Shown here one piece after another: positions 54,198-62,069 of a stretch of 64,000 bases of DNA. This DNA comes from Streptomyces sp. TSRI0107. Lineage in GTDB: Bacteria; Actinomycetota; Actinomycetes; Streptomycetales; Streptomycetaceae. Location: assembly GCF_001905845.1 (NCBI RefSeq), contig NZ_LIVZ01000003.1:248001-312000 (forward strand), written 5' to 3'. Position 1 is the stretch's first letter, and each line of letters starts with the position of its first letter. A program made the position numbers and the translations under genes. The notes under the pieces were generated by a model. It was given only the letters and a program-made list of their open reading frames with translations, did no database searches and was not told where the DNA came from.

Positions 54198-54637
54198 CGG
54201 ACCGGCTCGCGCATCATGAACACGTCGACCGGATCCTCGCTCTCGAGCGTGAACCCGTGCCGCTCGTACAGCCGTCGGGCCGGGCTGCCCCGCAACACGT
54301 TCAGCCGGACGGGGACACCGTCGCGGTCGCACCGCTCCAGGAGAGCGCGCAGCACGGCCGTACCGATCCCGCAGCCCTGGAGGCGCGGCGCCAGGTAGAA
54401 GTGCTCCAGCCAGTGGGCGTCCTCCGCCGGGCGCAGTGCCACGCTCCCGGCGAAGGCGCCGCCGACCTCGATCACCCAGGTGTGGGCCGGGTCGAAGCCG
54501 TCGCGCAGCCGTCGGCGCACCCGCTGCGCGTCGTACCGCCCGAGCCGTTCCAGATCGGCTCGCAGCACGGTCGCGCGCAGTTCGGCCACGGCGTCGACGT
54601 CCGACGCCGACGCCGGCCGTATGTCCCAGTGCGCCAT
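54194..54637 (-). CDS. GNAT-family N-acetyltransferase
   Basis: This is a 147-residue single-domain GNAT. The acetyl-CoA loop is LAPRLQGCGIGTAVLRALLE (Q-G-C-G-I-G), followed by VRLNVLRGSPARRLYERHGF, a typical motif A and B pair. The substrate amine is unknown. It starts seven bases after the Spo0M stop and its own stop overlaps the start of the EEP gene by four bases, so the three genes on this strand read as one operon. Length and composition are normal. Confidence 0.92.
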   Translation of the reverse strand: MAHWDIRPASASDVDAVAELRATVLRADLERLGRYDAQRVRRRLRDGFDPAHTWVIEVGGAFAGSVALRPAEDAHWLEHFYLAPRLQGCGIGTAVLRALLERCDRDGVPVRLNVLRGSPARRLYERHGFTLESEDPVDVFMMREPVR

Positions 54638-54644
54638 GACCGCG

Positions 54645-55385
54645 TCAGCGGAGGAAAGTGGTGCGCATGTGCTCGTCGATGCGCTTCGTCCAGGCGTCCT
54701 GGTCCAGTTCCGCGTACTCGAACAGGTGCGGGCCGGACGAACCGGTGATCAGGTCCAGCGAGTCGGGACGGGCCACGAACACCGACTCCAGCTGGCCGGC
54801 CCGGCCGTAGTGCTGCGGGAACCAGGTCTCGATCTCCTGCCAGTAGCCGACCTTCGAGTTCTGCCCGCCCCTCGGCGTGCCGAGCTTCACCTCGGCCTCG
54901 TCGAAGCGGAAGCCCAGGTCGGCGTAGGCCTGGAGGATCGCGTCCTGCGCGGGCAGCGCGTGCACCTGGAACTCGTCGAAGTCGCCCTTGTCGACGGACT
55001 TGTCGATGGCCAGCTCGGTGCGCACCGCCACCCGCGCGCCCCGCAGCGACCGGCCGCCCAGCACATGGGTGAGCGGCATCTCCCACGGCAGCTGGACGGC
55101 GATCCGCTCGGTGCGGTGCTCGCCCGCGTGCAGGGTCAGCGGGCCGTCGACGGCCGCCGAGACGATCGTCAGCGGGTTCTCCCAGCCGGTCTCGGTCTGC
55201 TCGCGGTCCTCCGCGCGCGTCACCACGTCCAGCCGCAGCCGCTCCACCTCGACGTCCGCACCGCCGCCGCGCAGGTGGACGGTCGCCTCCAGCACGTCCC
55301 CCGGACGTACGACGGCGGTGCCGAGCACGGTGTCCACCTCGGGGGCGTTGATACCGAGCGAACTCAGGAACTTGCGGAATGCCAT
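54645..55385 (-). CDS. spo0M: Spo0M-like sporulation-control protein (arrestin fold)
   Basis: This is a 246-residue cytoplasmic protein of the SpoOM family, a beta-sandwich with an arrestin-like fold linked to sporulation control in Bacillus; the role in Streptomyces is not defined. Family features are the start MAFRKFLSSLGINAPEVDT, the repeated beta strands with VRPGDVLEATVHLRGG, VQLPWEMPLTHVLGG, and the Asp-rich IDKSVDKGDFDEFQVHALP. ATG at 55385 is chosen because GGGGAGGGGA sits upstream and the conserved start follows at once; the frame is open to 55412. It leads a minus-strand group with a GNAT and an EEP hydrolase. Confidence 0.92.
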   Translation of the reverse strand: MAFRKFLSSLGINAPEVDTVLGTAVVRPGDVLEATVHLRGGGADVEVERLRLDVVTRAEDREQTETGWENPLTIVSAAVDGPLTLHAGEHRTERIAVQLPWEMPLTHVLGGRSLRGARVAVRTELAIDKSVDKGDFDEFQVHALPAQDAILQAYADLGFRFDEAEVKLGTPRGGQNSKVGYWQEIETWFPQHYGRAGQLESVFVARPDSLDLITGSSGPHLFEYAELDQDAWTKRIDEHMRTTFLR

Positions 55386-55490
55386 GACGGGTTCCCCTCC
55401 CCGGACGATCACGACGATCTTCTCCGGGGCACCCTACGCTCGGCCGGGACGAAGATCGAGGCTGGGGCGGCCCCGAACGTGATCCGCCGT

Positions 55491-55504
55491 GCGGCCGGGG
55501 CCGC
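55491..55504 (-). terminator. Short GC hairpin directly after the amidinotransferase stop
   Basis: The inverted repeat GCGGCC-GG-GGCCGC abuts the stop codon at 55505-55507. The stem is only six base pairs with a tight loop, so it is a weak terminator candidate before the spo0M-like gene. Confidence 0.4.
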
Positions 55505-56626
55505 TCAGGGGAAGTACGACTGGAGCGTGCCCCGGCGCCGGATGTCGAGGGTGGCGCAGTGGAACGAGCCGCCGAACGCCGCGTAGTGCAGCAGGTCGCA
55601 GGGGATCGGTTCGAAGCCCCATTTCTCCAGCGCGCGCAGCATGCCGGTGTGATGCCGCTCCGCGATGACCCGCCTTTCGTCGATCATGAGCACGTTCATG
55701 CTGAGCCACCGGCCGCACATCGAGGTGACCTTGAGCAGGCGGTCCCTGATGGGCTCCGGCTCCGGGGCGACCAGGATGTCCCACGAGTCCAGGATCCCGG
55801 GCAGGCGGTCGGCGTCCACGTACTCCGGGTTGATCAGCACCTTGCCGGGGGCGAGCGGCACGAACGTCGTGTCGATGTGCATGGGTGTGCGGCAGCGGCT
55901 GTCGATCTGGTGGATGCGGTAGGCGGGTCCGAGGTGGCGGCGCAGCCACTCGATGCCCATCCGGTTGGTGACGTTGCTCCGCGTGACGAACAGATCGCGT
56001 CCCGCCCGTACGAAGTCCGCCGCGTCGAACACCGGCTCGAACTCGGTGAGGATGTAGCGCATCGGCTCGCCGTCCCGGGGGATGCGGAACCCCTCCTCGA
56101 ACAGCGCGTCGGTCAGCTGCGGCTTCGGCGCCGACGTCCAGCGTGCCCCGCGCCGGAAGTAGTCCTTGAGGATCGAGCGGTACGAGTGGGTCTCGAAGTA
56201 CCGGCACGGCCAGGCCATCGGGGTCTCGATGATCTCGTCGCCGATCACGAGCATGCTGTCGCGCGGACAGGTGTTGCAGAAGCCGCGTGACGACCAGTCG
56301 GGCGTGCTGAAACGCTGCCGGTGGTCGACGGGGTCCGGGCGCCGGACCGTGACGCCGAGCGACCGCAGCAGGGCGATGAACTGGTCCAGCTCCTCCTGGG
56401 CGCGCTCGATCATCGCGCGCGGGTACCGGTGGCCGGCGGCGAGCCCCTGCACGCGGGCCGCCCACGGCGGCATGTTGCAGGCGACGACCGGATGACTGGA
56501 GGGGATGGTCGCGCCGTCGAGACGGCCCACGACGATCTCCTCCAGCGGGTCCCACTCGTTGTGGGAGTTGACCGGGGAGACCAGCGGTTCGACGAGGTCG
56601 GCGGTCGTGGCCGAGGGCGCCGCCAT
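55505..56626 (-). CDS. Glycine amidinotransferase-like (GATM/StrB1 family) amidinotransferase
   Basis: This is a 373-residue cytoplasmic enzyme. It should move the amidino group of arginine to an amine acceptor through a covalent Cys intermediate. It is very close to animal GATM in motif content: CFDAADF-type Asp motif (FDAADFVRAGRD), catalytic H250 in PMHIDTTF, WLSMNVLMIDERR, and catalytic C357 in GGSFHCATLD followed by RRRGTLQSYF. All three catalytic positions are intact. The acceptor could be glycine, an aminocyclitol or a secondary-metabolite amine. ATG at 56626 overlaps the stop of a 37-residue upstream ORF (TGATG); GTG at 56629 is an alternative. It could belong with the gas-vesicle operon transcript or have its own promoter. 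Confidence 0.92.
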   Translation of the reverse strand: MAAPSATTADLVEPLVSPVNSHNEWDPLEEIVVGRLDGATIPSSHPVVACNMPPWAARVQGLAAGHRYPRAMIERAQEELDQFIALLRSLGVTVRRPDPVDHRQRFSTPDWSSRGFCNTCPRDSMLVIGDEIIETPMAWPCRYFETHSYRSILKDYFRRGARWTSAPKPQLTDALFEEGFRIPRDGEPMRYILTEFEPVFDAADFVRAGRDLFVTRSNVTNRMGIEWLRRHLGPAYRIHQIDSRCRTPMHIDTTFVPLAPGKVLINPEYVDADRLPGILDSWDILVAPEPEPIRDRLLKVTSMCGRWLSMNVLMIDERRVIAERHHTGMLRALEKWGFEPIPCDLLHYAAFGGSFHCATLDIRRRGTLQSYFP

Positions 56627-56739
56627 CACACGCGCCCTTCGGTCCGGGCGGCGGCACCGCAGACCGCCGCCACCACAACCGCCGTCGCTGTCGCTGTCGC
56701 TGTCGCCGTCAGAACGCCGGAACCCCGTACCAGTGCCAT
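56626..56739 (-). CDS. Small hydrophobic ORF coupled to the amidinotransferase
   Basis: ATG at 56739 opens a 37-residue frame with a T-A-T-A-T-A repeat and a hydrophobic stretch (TAVVVAAVCGAAA), ending in TGA that shares its A with the amidinotransferase ATG. GGGGCGG lies about eight bases upstream. The repeated Thr-Ala codons come from a tandem hexamer (GCTGTC on the plus strand, 56686-56704). It could be a short membrane peptide, a leader for translational coupling, or chance. Nothing similar is known to me. Confidence 0.4.
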   Translation of the reverse strand: MALVRGSGVLTATATATATAVVVAAVCGAAARTEGRV

Positions 56740-56763
56740 GCCCAACCGCCCCAGATCACACGA

Positions 56764-56804
56764 AATCATGATTGAGTGTAATCATTACTTCACGCTGAGT
56801 GAAG
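56764..56804. promoter_or_regulatory. Palindrome cluster between gvpK and the amidinotransferase
   Basis: Three overlapping or adjacent inverted repeats lie in a locally AT-rich patch: AATCATGATT (56764-56773, perfect), ATGATT-N6-AATCAT (56768-56785) and CTTCAC-N5-GTGAAG (56788-56804). The patch sits just upstream of the small ORF and amidinotransferase on the minus strand and just after the gvpK stop. It looks like a promoter with operator sites for dimeric regulators. Confidence 0.6.
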
Positions 56805-56809
56805 CACCG

Positions 56810-57226
56810 TCAGGTGAAACCTCCCTCGTCGGGAGGGAGGAGGGGCCCCAGCGGTCCGAGGTCGAGGTTGAGGTCTTCGAGAGTGAGGCCGTAGCGGTCG
56901 CACAGTTCGGCCATCCGGTCGTGGAGGAGCATCAGGGTCAGGCCCAGCCGCTCCTCCTGTTCGTCGGTCAGGTCGCCCTGGTCGACGCGGTGCAGGGCCT
57001 GCCGTTCCATCAACTGGCGCAGCAGCTCGACGAGGGTGAGGACCAGTCTGACGAGGTCGCGTTCCACCGTGTCGGGGTCGGCGTGCAGCCGTCGCAGGGC
57101 GGGCTGGCCGGCGGCCGGCGGCGTGATGTCGTCCGGCCGGGCGGGCAGCAGCGAGAACGCGCGGTTCGCGGCCTCGGTCACCTGCCGCAGCCGGTCGGCG
57201 CGCGGACGGTCAGCCGGACTCGTCAT
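56810..57226 (-). CDS. gvpK: Gas vesicle protein GvpK
   Basis: This is a 138-residue protein, the last gene of the gas-vesicle operon. GvpK is an accessory protein needed for vesicle formation in most gvp clusters. The recognisable core is DPDTVERDLVRLVLTLVELL followed by LRQLMERQALHRVDQGDLTD and EEERLGLTLM-like helices (actual EEQEERLGL region), ending in DLNLDLGPLGPLL, which matches the family. The start overlaps the end of gvpS by 17 bases. Confidence 0.93.
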   Translation of the reverse strand: MTSPADRPRADRLRQVTEAANRAFSLLPARPDDITPPAAGQPALRRLHADPDTVERDLVRLVLTLVELLRQLMERQALHRVDQGDLTDEQEERLGLTLMLLHDRMAELCDRYGLTLEDLNLDLGPLGPLLPPDEGGFT

Positions 57227-57479
57227 GGCCGCCTTCGTCGAGTTCCGGGGACGCCTGGGGCGGCAGCACCGGCGCCCACTGCTCCGCCAGCTGCGCCCGG
57301 ACGGAGACCAGCACCGCGCGCAGCGAGATCCGCACCAGGTCGATGTCGGCGATCGACAGCACGACGTCGCCGGTGATCACCACCCCGCCGCTGAGCAGGC
57401 GGTCGAGGAGATCGATCAGCGCGACCTGCCGCCCGCTGATCGGGCGGTCGTCGTCGCGGTGGGCCGGGTGCTCCGTCAT
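57210..57479 (-). CDS. gvpS: Gas vesicle protein GvpS (GvpA/J-like)
   Basis: This is an 89-residue GvpA/GvpJ-related protein. The amphipathic core is VALIDLLDRLLSGGVVITGD, then SIADIDLVRISLRAVLVSVR, which follows the GvpA fold of two helices flanking a beta hairpin. It is thought to be a minor shell or nucleation component. Its ATG overlaps the gvpL stop by one base (TGATG), and its 3' end overlaps gvpK, so translation is tightly coupled. Confidence 0.93.
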   Translation of the reverse strand: MTEHPAHRDDDRPISGRQVALIDLLDRLLSGGVVITGDVVLSIADIDLVRISLRAVLVSVRAQLAEQWAPVLPPQASPELDEGGHDESG

Positions 57480-58297
57480 CACCGCCGCGCCCCCTCCGGC
57501 AGCGTGGTGAAGGAGTACGGCGCCCACGGGCCGGTGACCTCCACCCGTACGCCGGGCAGGTCGTCGGCGGCGTGCCGCATCCGCTCGCGGAACTCGTCGG
57601 CGAGCCGGCGCGGGACGAGATAGGCGTCGTTGGCGACGTTCCGGCCGGGCCCCTCGGCCAGGTCGCCCTGCTGCGGACGGTGCCGGGCGCGGTCCACCGC
57701 CAGTCCCCGGGCCTGCTCCTCCGTCCGCCGCACGGCGGCCTCGGCGGCCCGCCAGACGTCCTCGCGGCTTTGGTACTGCTGCCTGCGGCGCCGCAGGTAC
57801 GCGCGTCCGGAGTCCGGCTCGTCGGCGGATGCGCCGGGGGAGCCGTGGCCGCCGGACGCCGGCGACGGGGCGGCCTGGGCGGGCGCGGCTTCGGCGTACA
57901 CCTTCACGCCCCATTCGACGTGCCCTTCCAGCCGGTCCAGCAGCGCGGTGAAGGCCTGCTCCCGGTCGCTCAGCATCTCCTCGACGCGGGCGTCGTCGCG
58001 GTACACGGTGGCCAGTCGCAGCGGGAGGACCGTGGTGTGCGCGGCCAGCGTGTCGACGACGAGGTGGTGTGCCCGGGCCGTCGCCTCGAGCCAGTCCAGG
58101 TCCTCCAGGCGCGATCTCAGCGCCGTCTCGGAGAACTCGTCGCCGGGCACCGTGCTGACGGCGCCGGACACCGTACGGGCGCCGACCACCGTCACCGGCG
58201 CCCCGGCCACCCCGCGCACCCCGGCGAGTGCGGTACGGGCCGACGCCGTGGCCGCGCCGGGGACGACGGCGTAGACGTAGCTCAGCTGCCCGCTCAC
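57479..58297 (-). CDS. gvpL: Gas vesicle protein GvpL (GvpL/GvpF family)
   Basis: This is a 272-residue GvpL/F-family protein. It begins LSYVYAVVPG, contains LEDLDWLEATARAHHLVVDT with VLPLRLATVYRDD, and ends PWAPYSFTTLPEG, the family C-terminal signature. GTG at 58297 is chosen because it overlaps the gvpJ stop by four bases and directly precedes the conserved start. A low-complexity insert (about residues 145-180) separates two halves. It probably acts in nucleation or assembly. Confidence 0.94.
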   Translation of the reverse strand: MSGQLSYVYAVVPGAATASARTALAGVRGVAGAPVTVVGARTVSGAVSTVPGDEFSETALRSRLEDLDWLEATARAHHLVVDTLAAHTTVLPLRLATVYRDDARVEEMLSDREQAFTALLDRLEGHVEWGVKVYAEAAPAQAAPSPASGGHGSPGASADEPDSGRAYLRRRRQQYQSREDVWRAAEAAVRRTEEQARGLAVDRARHRPQQGDLAEGPGRNVANDAYLVPRRLADEFRERMRHAADDLPGVRVEVTGPWAPYSFTTLPEGARR

Positions 58298-58794
58298 GGC
58301 TCTCGGTCCCGCCCCTCTTCGGCGCTGCGCTTGCGCCGGGGGCGCCGCGGCTCGGCGCCGGGCTCCCGCTCCGCGTCGCGGGAGCGGCGGGTGCCGCTCG
58401 ATCCGCGCGGCGGCAGCTCGGCCCGGGTGTCCGACTCCTCGACGCGTTTGCGCAGCTCCCTGAGCTCGGCGCGCAGTTGCTCGTTCTGTTCCTCGAGGCT
58501 GTTCCGCTCCTCGATGGTGGGCCGGTTGTCCGCGCGTGAGGACAGCTCGGGATCGCGCTCCCACCAGTCGATGCCGATCTCCTTGGCCTTGTCCACCGAG
58601 GCCACGAGGAGGCGGAGCTTGATGGTGAGCAGCTCGATGTCGAGCAGGTTGACCTTGATGTCGCCGACGATCACGATGCCCTTGTCGAGCACCCGTTCAA
58701 GGATGTCGGCGAGGTTCGCGCCGGAGCCGGACTGCTGGCCGTACGGTGCGAGGGACCGGGACGGCGGGAAGCCGGCGGAGTCGGGCTGGGTCAC
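58294..58794 (-). CDS. gvpJ: Gas vesicle protein GvpJ
   Basis: This is a 166-residue GvpA-like minor protein. The GvpA core lies at about residues 28-75: LADILERVLDKGIVIVGDIK and LLDIELLTIKLRLLVASVDK. A predicted coiled coil follows (EERNSLEEQNEQLRAELREL) and a basic tail. The long tail exceeds a typical GvpJ and may bind partners. It overlaps the gvpZ stop at its start and the gvpL start at its end by four bases each. Confidence 0.94.
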   Translation of the reverse strand: MTQPDSAGFPPSRSLAPYGQQSGSGANLADILERVLDKGIVIVGDIKVNLLDIELLTIKLRLLVASVDKAKEIGIDWWERDPELSSRADNRPTIEERNSLEEQNEQLRAELRELRKRVEESDTRAELPPRGSSGTRRSRDAEREPGAEPRRPRRKRSAEEGRDREP

Positions 58795-60023
58795 GACTCA
58801 CTCGGCCTGTCGTCGCGGTTCCGGTCGTCTTCTTCGTCTTCTTCGTCTTCCTCTTCCTCGTCCTCCTCGTCCCAGTCGTCCTCCTCGTCGGACGCGTAGT
58901 CCTTGTCGGAGGCGGCCGGCTGCTCCTCGTCGTCGTACTCCTCTTCTTCCTCCTCTTCGTCCTCGTCCCGCCCCTCGGGCTCCTCTTCCTCCTCTTTCTC
59001 CTCTTCCTCCTCTTCCTCCTCGTCCCGCCCCTCAGGCTCCTCTTCCTTCCCTTCCCCCTCGTCCCGCCCCTCGGGCTTCTCCTCCGCTGCCTTCTGTTCC
59101 TCCTCTTCGACCTCCTCTGGTGTGCGCACCACCTCGCCGTCCTGGATCTCGCCGCGCCAGCCACCGGTGGCCTCGCCGCGCATCATCACGAAGGTGCGGT
59201 AGAGCTTCAGATCGAGGCGTGCGCGGCGGCCCTGGGCCCGTACCAGGCCGCCGATCCGCTCGACGGGTCCCTTGGGGTAGTACCGCAGGACGAGGAGCAC
59301 CTTGGTCAGGTTCTCGCCGATCGGGTGGAAGGTGACGACGCCCTTGGTGGTGGCCTTCTGGCCCTCCGACGTCCAGGCGATCCGCTCGTCGGGCACCTGC
59401 TCGGTGATCGTGCCCCGCCAGTCGCGTTTCGCCTTGGCGACCTTCACATGCCACTGCGTGGTGGTGTCGTCCGTCTGCTCCACCCCGACCACGCCCTTGG
59501 CGAACCGTCCGAACTCCTCGAACTGCGTCCACTGGTCGTAAGCCTCGCGCACGGGGACGCCCACGTCGATGTCCTCGATGATGGTCAGGCCCTTGCCCGC
59601 CGCGTCCGGGGTCTTGTCCCCCGCCCCGCCGCCCTTGAGGCTTTCGAGCCCCTGGCGTCCGACGTCCTTGGCCTTGTCCACCACGGCGTCCTTGGCGTGG
59701 ACGGCGGTGCTCTTGGCGAGCGAGGTCAGCACTCCCCCTTTGGAGGGCATGTGGCCCTGGAGCAGCTTGCCGCCGCCCCGGGCGGCCGCGCCGACCAGCC
59801 CTCGCGGGCCGATGTGCGCCTCGCCCAGCCGGCGTGCGCCCTCTCCCATCCGGCGGCCCACGTCCTGCAGCATCAGCTGGACCCGGGCCTCGACGTAGCT
59901 CTGCAGTTCCTCCTTCAGCCGGTCCATGCCCTGCGGCTGCTGCCGCGCCTTGCCGCCTGCCTTGTCCGCCTTGTCCGCCTTGCCCGCCGCCGAGCCGCGT
60001 CCCTTCACGGCTTGCTCAGCCAT
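58791..60023 (-). CDS. gvpZ: Gas vesicle-associated protein GvpZ (SRPBCC domain, acidic tail)
   Basis: This is a 410-residue protein specific to Streptomyces-type gvp clusters. The N-terminal 150 residues are helical and basic. Residues about 150-290 look like an SRPBCC/polyketide-cyclase ligand-binding fold (EDIDVGVPVREAYDQWTQFE, then GVVGVEQTDDTTTQWHVKV). The last about 105 residues are almost all Glu, Asp and Ser/Pro, with three copies of EPEGRDE-like units. On the plus strand this appears as long TCTTCC/CTCCTC tracts (58830-59110). It may help assemble vesicles; the biochemical role is unknown. ATG at 60023 overlaps the end of gvpY by eight bases. Confidence 0.88.
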   Translation of the reverse strand: MAEQAVKGRGSAAGKADKADKAGGKARQQPQGMDRLKEELQSYVEARVQLMLQDVGRRMGEGARRLGEAHIGPRGLVGAAARGGGKLLQGHMPSKGGVLTSLAKSTAVHAKDAVVDKAKDVGRQGLESLKGGGAGDKTPDAAGKGLTIIEDIDVGVPVREAYDQWTQFEEFGRFAKGVVGVEQTDDTTTQWHVKVAKAKRDWRGTITEQVPDERIAWTSEGQKATTKGVVTFHPIGENLTKVLLVLRYYPKGPVERIGGLVRAQGRRARLDLKLYRTFVMMRGEATGGWRGEIQDGEVVRTPEEVEEEEQKAAEEKPEGRDEGEGKEEEPEGRDEEEEEEEEKEEEEEPEGRDEDEEEEEEEYDDEEQPAASDKDYASDEEDDWDEEDEEEEDEEDEEDDRNRDDRPSES

Positions 60024-60516
60024 CGTCCGGCCTCCTCGACTTTGAGGTGCCGCGGCGCGGACGGCTGCGGGCGGAAGACGCCTTCTTCGTGCCGTCGTCA
60101 CCCTCGTCAGTCCCCTCGGTCTCGTCGGTACCGGTCTCCTCGGTCTCGGCAGCCTCCTCGGCCTGCTCGGCCTCGGCCTCGTCCTCTTCCTCTTCCTCGT
60201 CGGTGTCCTGGTCCTCTGCCGCGTGTGCCTTGTCCCGCAGTCCGGTCGTACGCGCGTGCAGGGCGTCGGCCAGGTTGTCGGCCTTCGCCGTGAGCACCGA
60301 GGTCGCCGCCGCCTTCCCCGCGCCCGCCAGTTCCGTCCGCACCTGCTTGGTGAGGGTGTCGACGAAGGGGGAGTCCTGGAGCATCTTGCCGACCTGCGCC
60401 GGGTTGATCCGCGAGCCGGCCAGCATCGAGCCGAGGCCGATCGCGAGCTTGCCCTTCTTCGTCCGGCCCAGCACATAGCCACCCAGGAGGGCCGCGCCGA
60501 TCTTGGCGTTCTTCAT
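60016..60516 (-). CDS. gvpY: Gas vesicle-associated protein GvpY
   Basis: This is a 166-residue protein. The N-terminus (MKNAKIGAALLGGYVLGRTK) has a short glycine-rich hydrophobic helix, followed by a helical segment and a strongly acidic stretch (about residues 88-130), then a basic tail (SARSRPRRGTSKSRR). ATG at 60516 is chosen because GGAAGGAAG lies directly upstream. Function is not known; identity rests on operon position between gvpG and gvpZ and on its composition. Confidence 0.85.
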   Translation of the reverse strand: MKNAKIGAALLGGYVLGRTKKGKLAIGLGSMLAGSRINPAQVGKMLQDSPFVDTLTKQVRTELAGAGKAAATSVLTAKADNLADALHARTTGLRDKAHAAEDQDTDEEEEEDEAEAEQAEEAAETEETGTDETEGTDEGDDGTKKASSARSRPRRGTSKSRRPDDG

Positions 60517-60574
60517 GTCCTTCTTCCTTCCTCGCCCCGCGGCCCGCGGTTCGCGGGTCCGTGCGTCACGGCCC

Positions 60575-60829
60575 TCACTGCCCGCCACGTTGCAGGTGGT
60601 AGGCCCGGATCTCCTGCAGGCGGTCCAGCAGCGCCTGCTCCTGCGCCGCGAACTCCTCCTCGTCCAACCCGCCCTCCTCCCGCGCCCGCTCCAGGTTGAT
60701 CAGGGCCTCCTGGACGGGGGCCGGGTCGTAGTACTCGTCCTCGGCCGCCTTGACCACCTTGTCGAGCACCCAGCCGATGCCCCGCACGGGGGCGAACGGC
60801 AGCAGGAACACCTCTCCGACCAGTCCCAT
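60575..60829 (-). CDS. gvpG: Gas vesicle protein GvpG
   Basis: This is an 84-residue GvpG, the usual length. It begins GLVGEVFLLPFAPVRGIGWV and has ALINLERAREEGGLDEEEFAAQE-type helices and EQALLDRLQEIRAY. GvpG is an accessory assembly factor near the vesicle surface. It sits between gvpF (40-base gap) and gvpY (58-base gap), the largest gaps in the operon. Confidence 0.93.
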   Translation of the reverse strand: MGLVGEVFLLPFAPVRGIGWVLDKVVKAAEDEYYDPAPVQEALINLERAREEGGLDEEEFAAQEQALLDRLQEIRAYHLQRGGQ

Positions 60830-60869
60830 ATCGCCTCCTCGTGCCGTCCGATGCCGTTCGGTGCCCGGC

Positions 60870-61583
60870 TCAGACGAAGCTGTACGGCGGCAGCGGCCCC
60901 CGCAGCCGGATCTCCACGCCCTCGCCGTAGCGCTCCGCCAGGTCGCGGCAGGCCTGGCTGAACTCCTCCGCCTGTGCGTCGTCGACCAGGAAGGAGGCGT
61001 TCACGAAGTACTGTTTGGACGGCGGCGAGACCTTCTCCGTCAGCGCGAGGGGCCGCAGTGCGGCCAGGACCTCCTCGGCCAGGGCCTCGTCGCGGGCCTG
61101 CAGGCCCTGGGCCACCAGCTCCCCGAGGGCCAGCCGGTCGTCGTAGGTCCCGCTGCCGTCGCGGGTGCGCTCGTTCAGCTCCCGGGCCTGGGCGTTCTCC
61201 TCCAGGACGGCACGCAGCGCGGCGTCCTCGTCCTGGATGCCCTTGACGTTGAACTCCGCCCGCCCGGTGAGCTCGTCCAGCCGCTGCGCCAGGGCGTCGG
61301 CCCGCTCCTCCAGCAGGGCGCTCACGGCGTCCTCGTCCTGGGCGACGAACCCGAAGCCCAGCGGCAGGACGGGGCCGTCGGCCCACAGCCGCTCCGCGAC
61401 ACCGTGGTGCGCCATCAGGTCGTGTCGCCCGACCGAAAGGGTCTCGCCCGCCTCGCTGACGACGGCGCACACGGGGTCTCCACGGATCACCCGGAGTTCG
61501 GCGGGCGGCTCGCCCACGCCCTCGGCACCGTCCAGACGCAGGGGGTGCGATGCCTTGGTGATCGCGTACACGTACACGGCCAT
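60870..61583 (-). CDS. gvpF: Gas vesicle protein GvpF (GvpL/GvpF family)
   Basis: This is a 237-residue GvpF. It begins MAVYVYAITKASHPL, contains VGRHDLMAHHGVAERLW and PVLPLGFGFVAQDEDAVSAL, and ends LRGPLPPYSFV, the family signature. GvpF binds GvpA and is needed for early assembly in other organisms. It starts seven bases after the gvpA stop. Confidence 0.95.
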   Translation of the reverse strand: MAVYVYAITKASHPLRLDGAEGVGEPPAELRVIRGDPVCAVVSEAGETLSVGRHDLMAHHGVAERLWADGPVLPLGFGFVAQDEDAVSALLEERADALAQRLDELTGRAEFNVKGIQDEDAALRAVLEENAQARELNERTRDGSGTYDDRLALGELVAQGLQARDEALAEEVLAALRPLALTEKVSPPSKQYFVNASFLVDDAQAEEFSQACRDLAERYGEGVEIRLRGPLPPYSFV

Positions 61584-61590
61584 CGCCCGC

Positions 61591-62037
61591 TCACTCCTCC
61601 TCGTCCCGCGCGGAACGGCGCTCCTTCGCGGGGCGGCGGCCGGATCCGCGCTCCTCGGGTTCCTTCTCGTGCCGCCCCTTGGTGAGCGACTCGGTGACCG
61701 CCTCGACGGCGCCGGTCAGTGCTCCTTTGCTCTTGCCGCGGGCCCCGCTCTCGACGGTGCCCTGGACGATGTCGGAGAGCTGTGCCGGAGCCTTGCGGCC
61801 CGCCTCGAGGTCGAGCCGGTTGCAGGCTTCGGCGAAGCGCAGATACGTGTCGACGCTCGCGACGACGACCCGTGCGTCGATCTTCGCGATCTCGATGCCC
61901 ACCAGGGACACCCGCACGAAGGCGTCGATCACCAGGCCCCGGTCGAGGACGAGTTCGAGCACGTCGTAGAGATTTCCTCCGCCGCCGCCACCACCGGCTC
62001 CGGCCACACCACTGTTGCCCTGGGGCATCACAGTCAC
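61591..62037 (-). CDS. gvpA: Gas vesicle structural protein GvpA
   Basis: This is a 148-residue GvpA-family shell protein. The conserved core lies at about residues 22-72: [40 protein letters not shown] and [11 protein letters not shown]. Canonical GvpA is only about 70 residues; here an N-terminal glycine run and a charged C-terminal tail of about 70 residues are added, as in other Streptomyces. GTG at 62037 has GGAAGGGAAG just upstream; ATG at 62028 is an alternative. Confidence 0.94.
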   Translation of the reverse strand: MTVMPQGNSGVAGAGGGGGGGNLYDVLELVLDRGLVIDAFVRVSLVGIEIAKIDARVVVASVDTYLRFAEACNRLDLEAGRKAPAQLSDIVQGTVESGARGKSKGALTGAVEAVTESLTKGRHEKEPEERGSGRRPAKERRSARDEEE

Positions 62038-62069
62038 GGTGTCTTCCCTTCCAGCGAAGGGGAACCGAT

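Noticed and set aside
55505..56626. Amidinotransferase as part of the polyketide pathway, giving a guanidino starter or tail
   Set aside because: It lies 19 kb from the PKS with unrelated genes between, and the loading module looks like a direct acyl-CoA AT-ACP; not supported.
55505..56626. Arginine or agmatine deiminase instead of amidinotransferase
   Set aside because: The blocks WLSMNVLMIDERR and RRRGTLQSYF around the catalytic Cys match glycine amidinotransferase, not deiminases.
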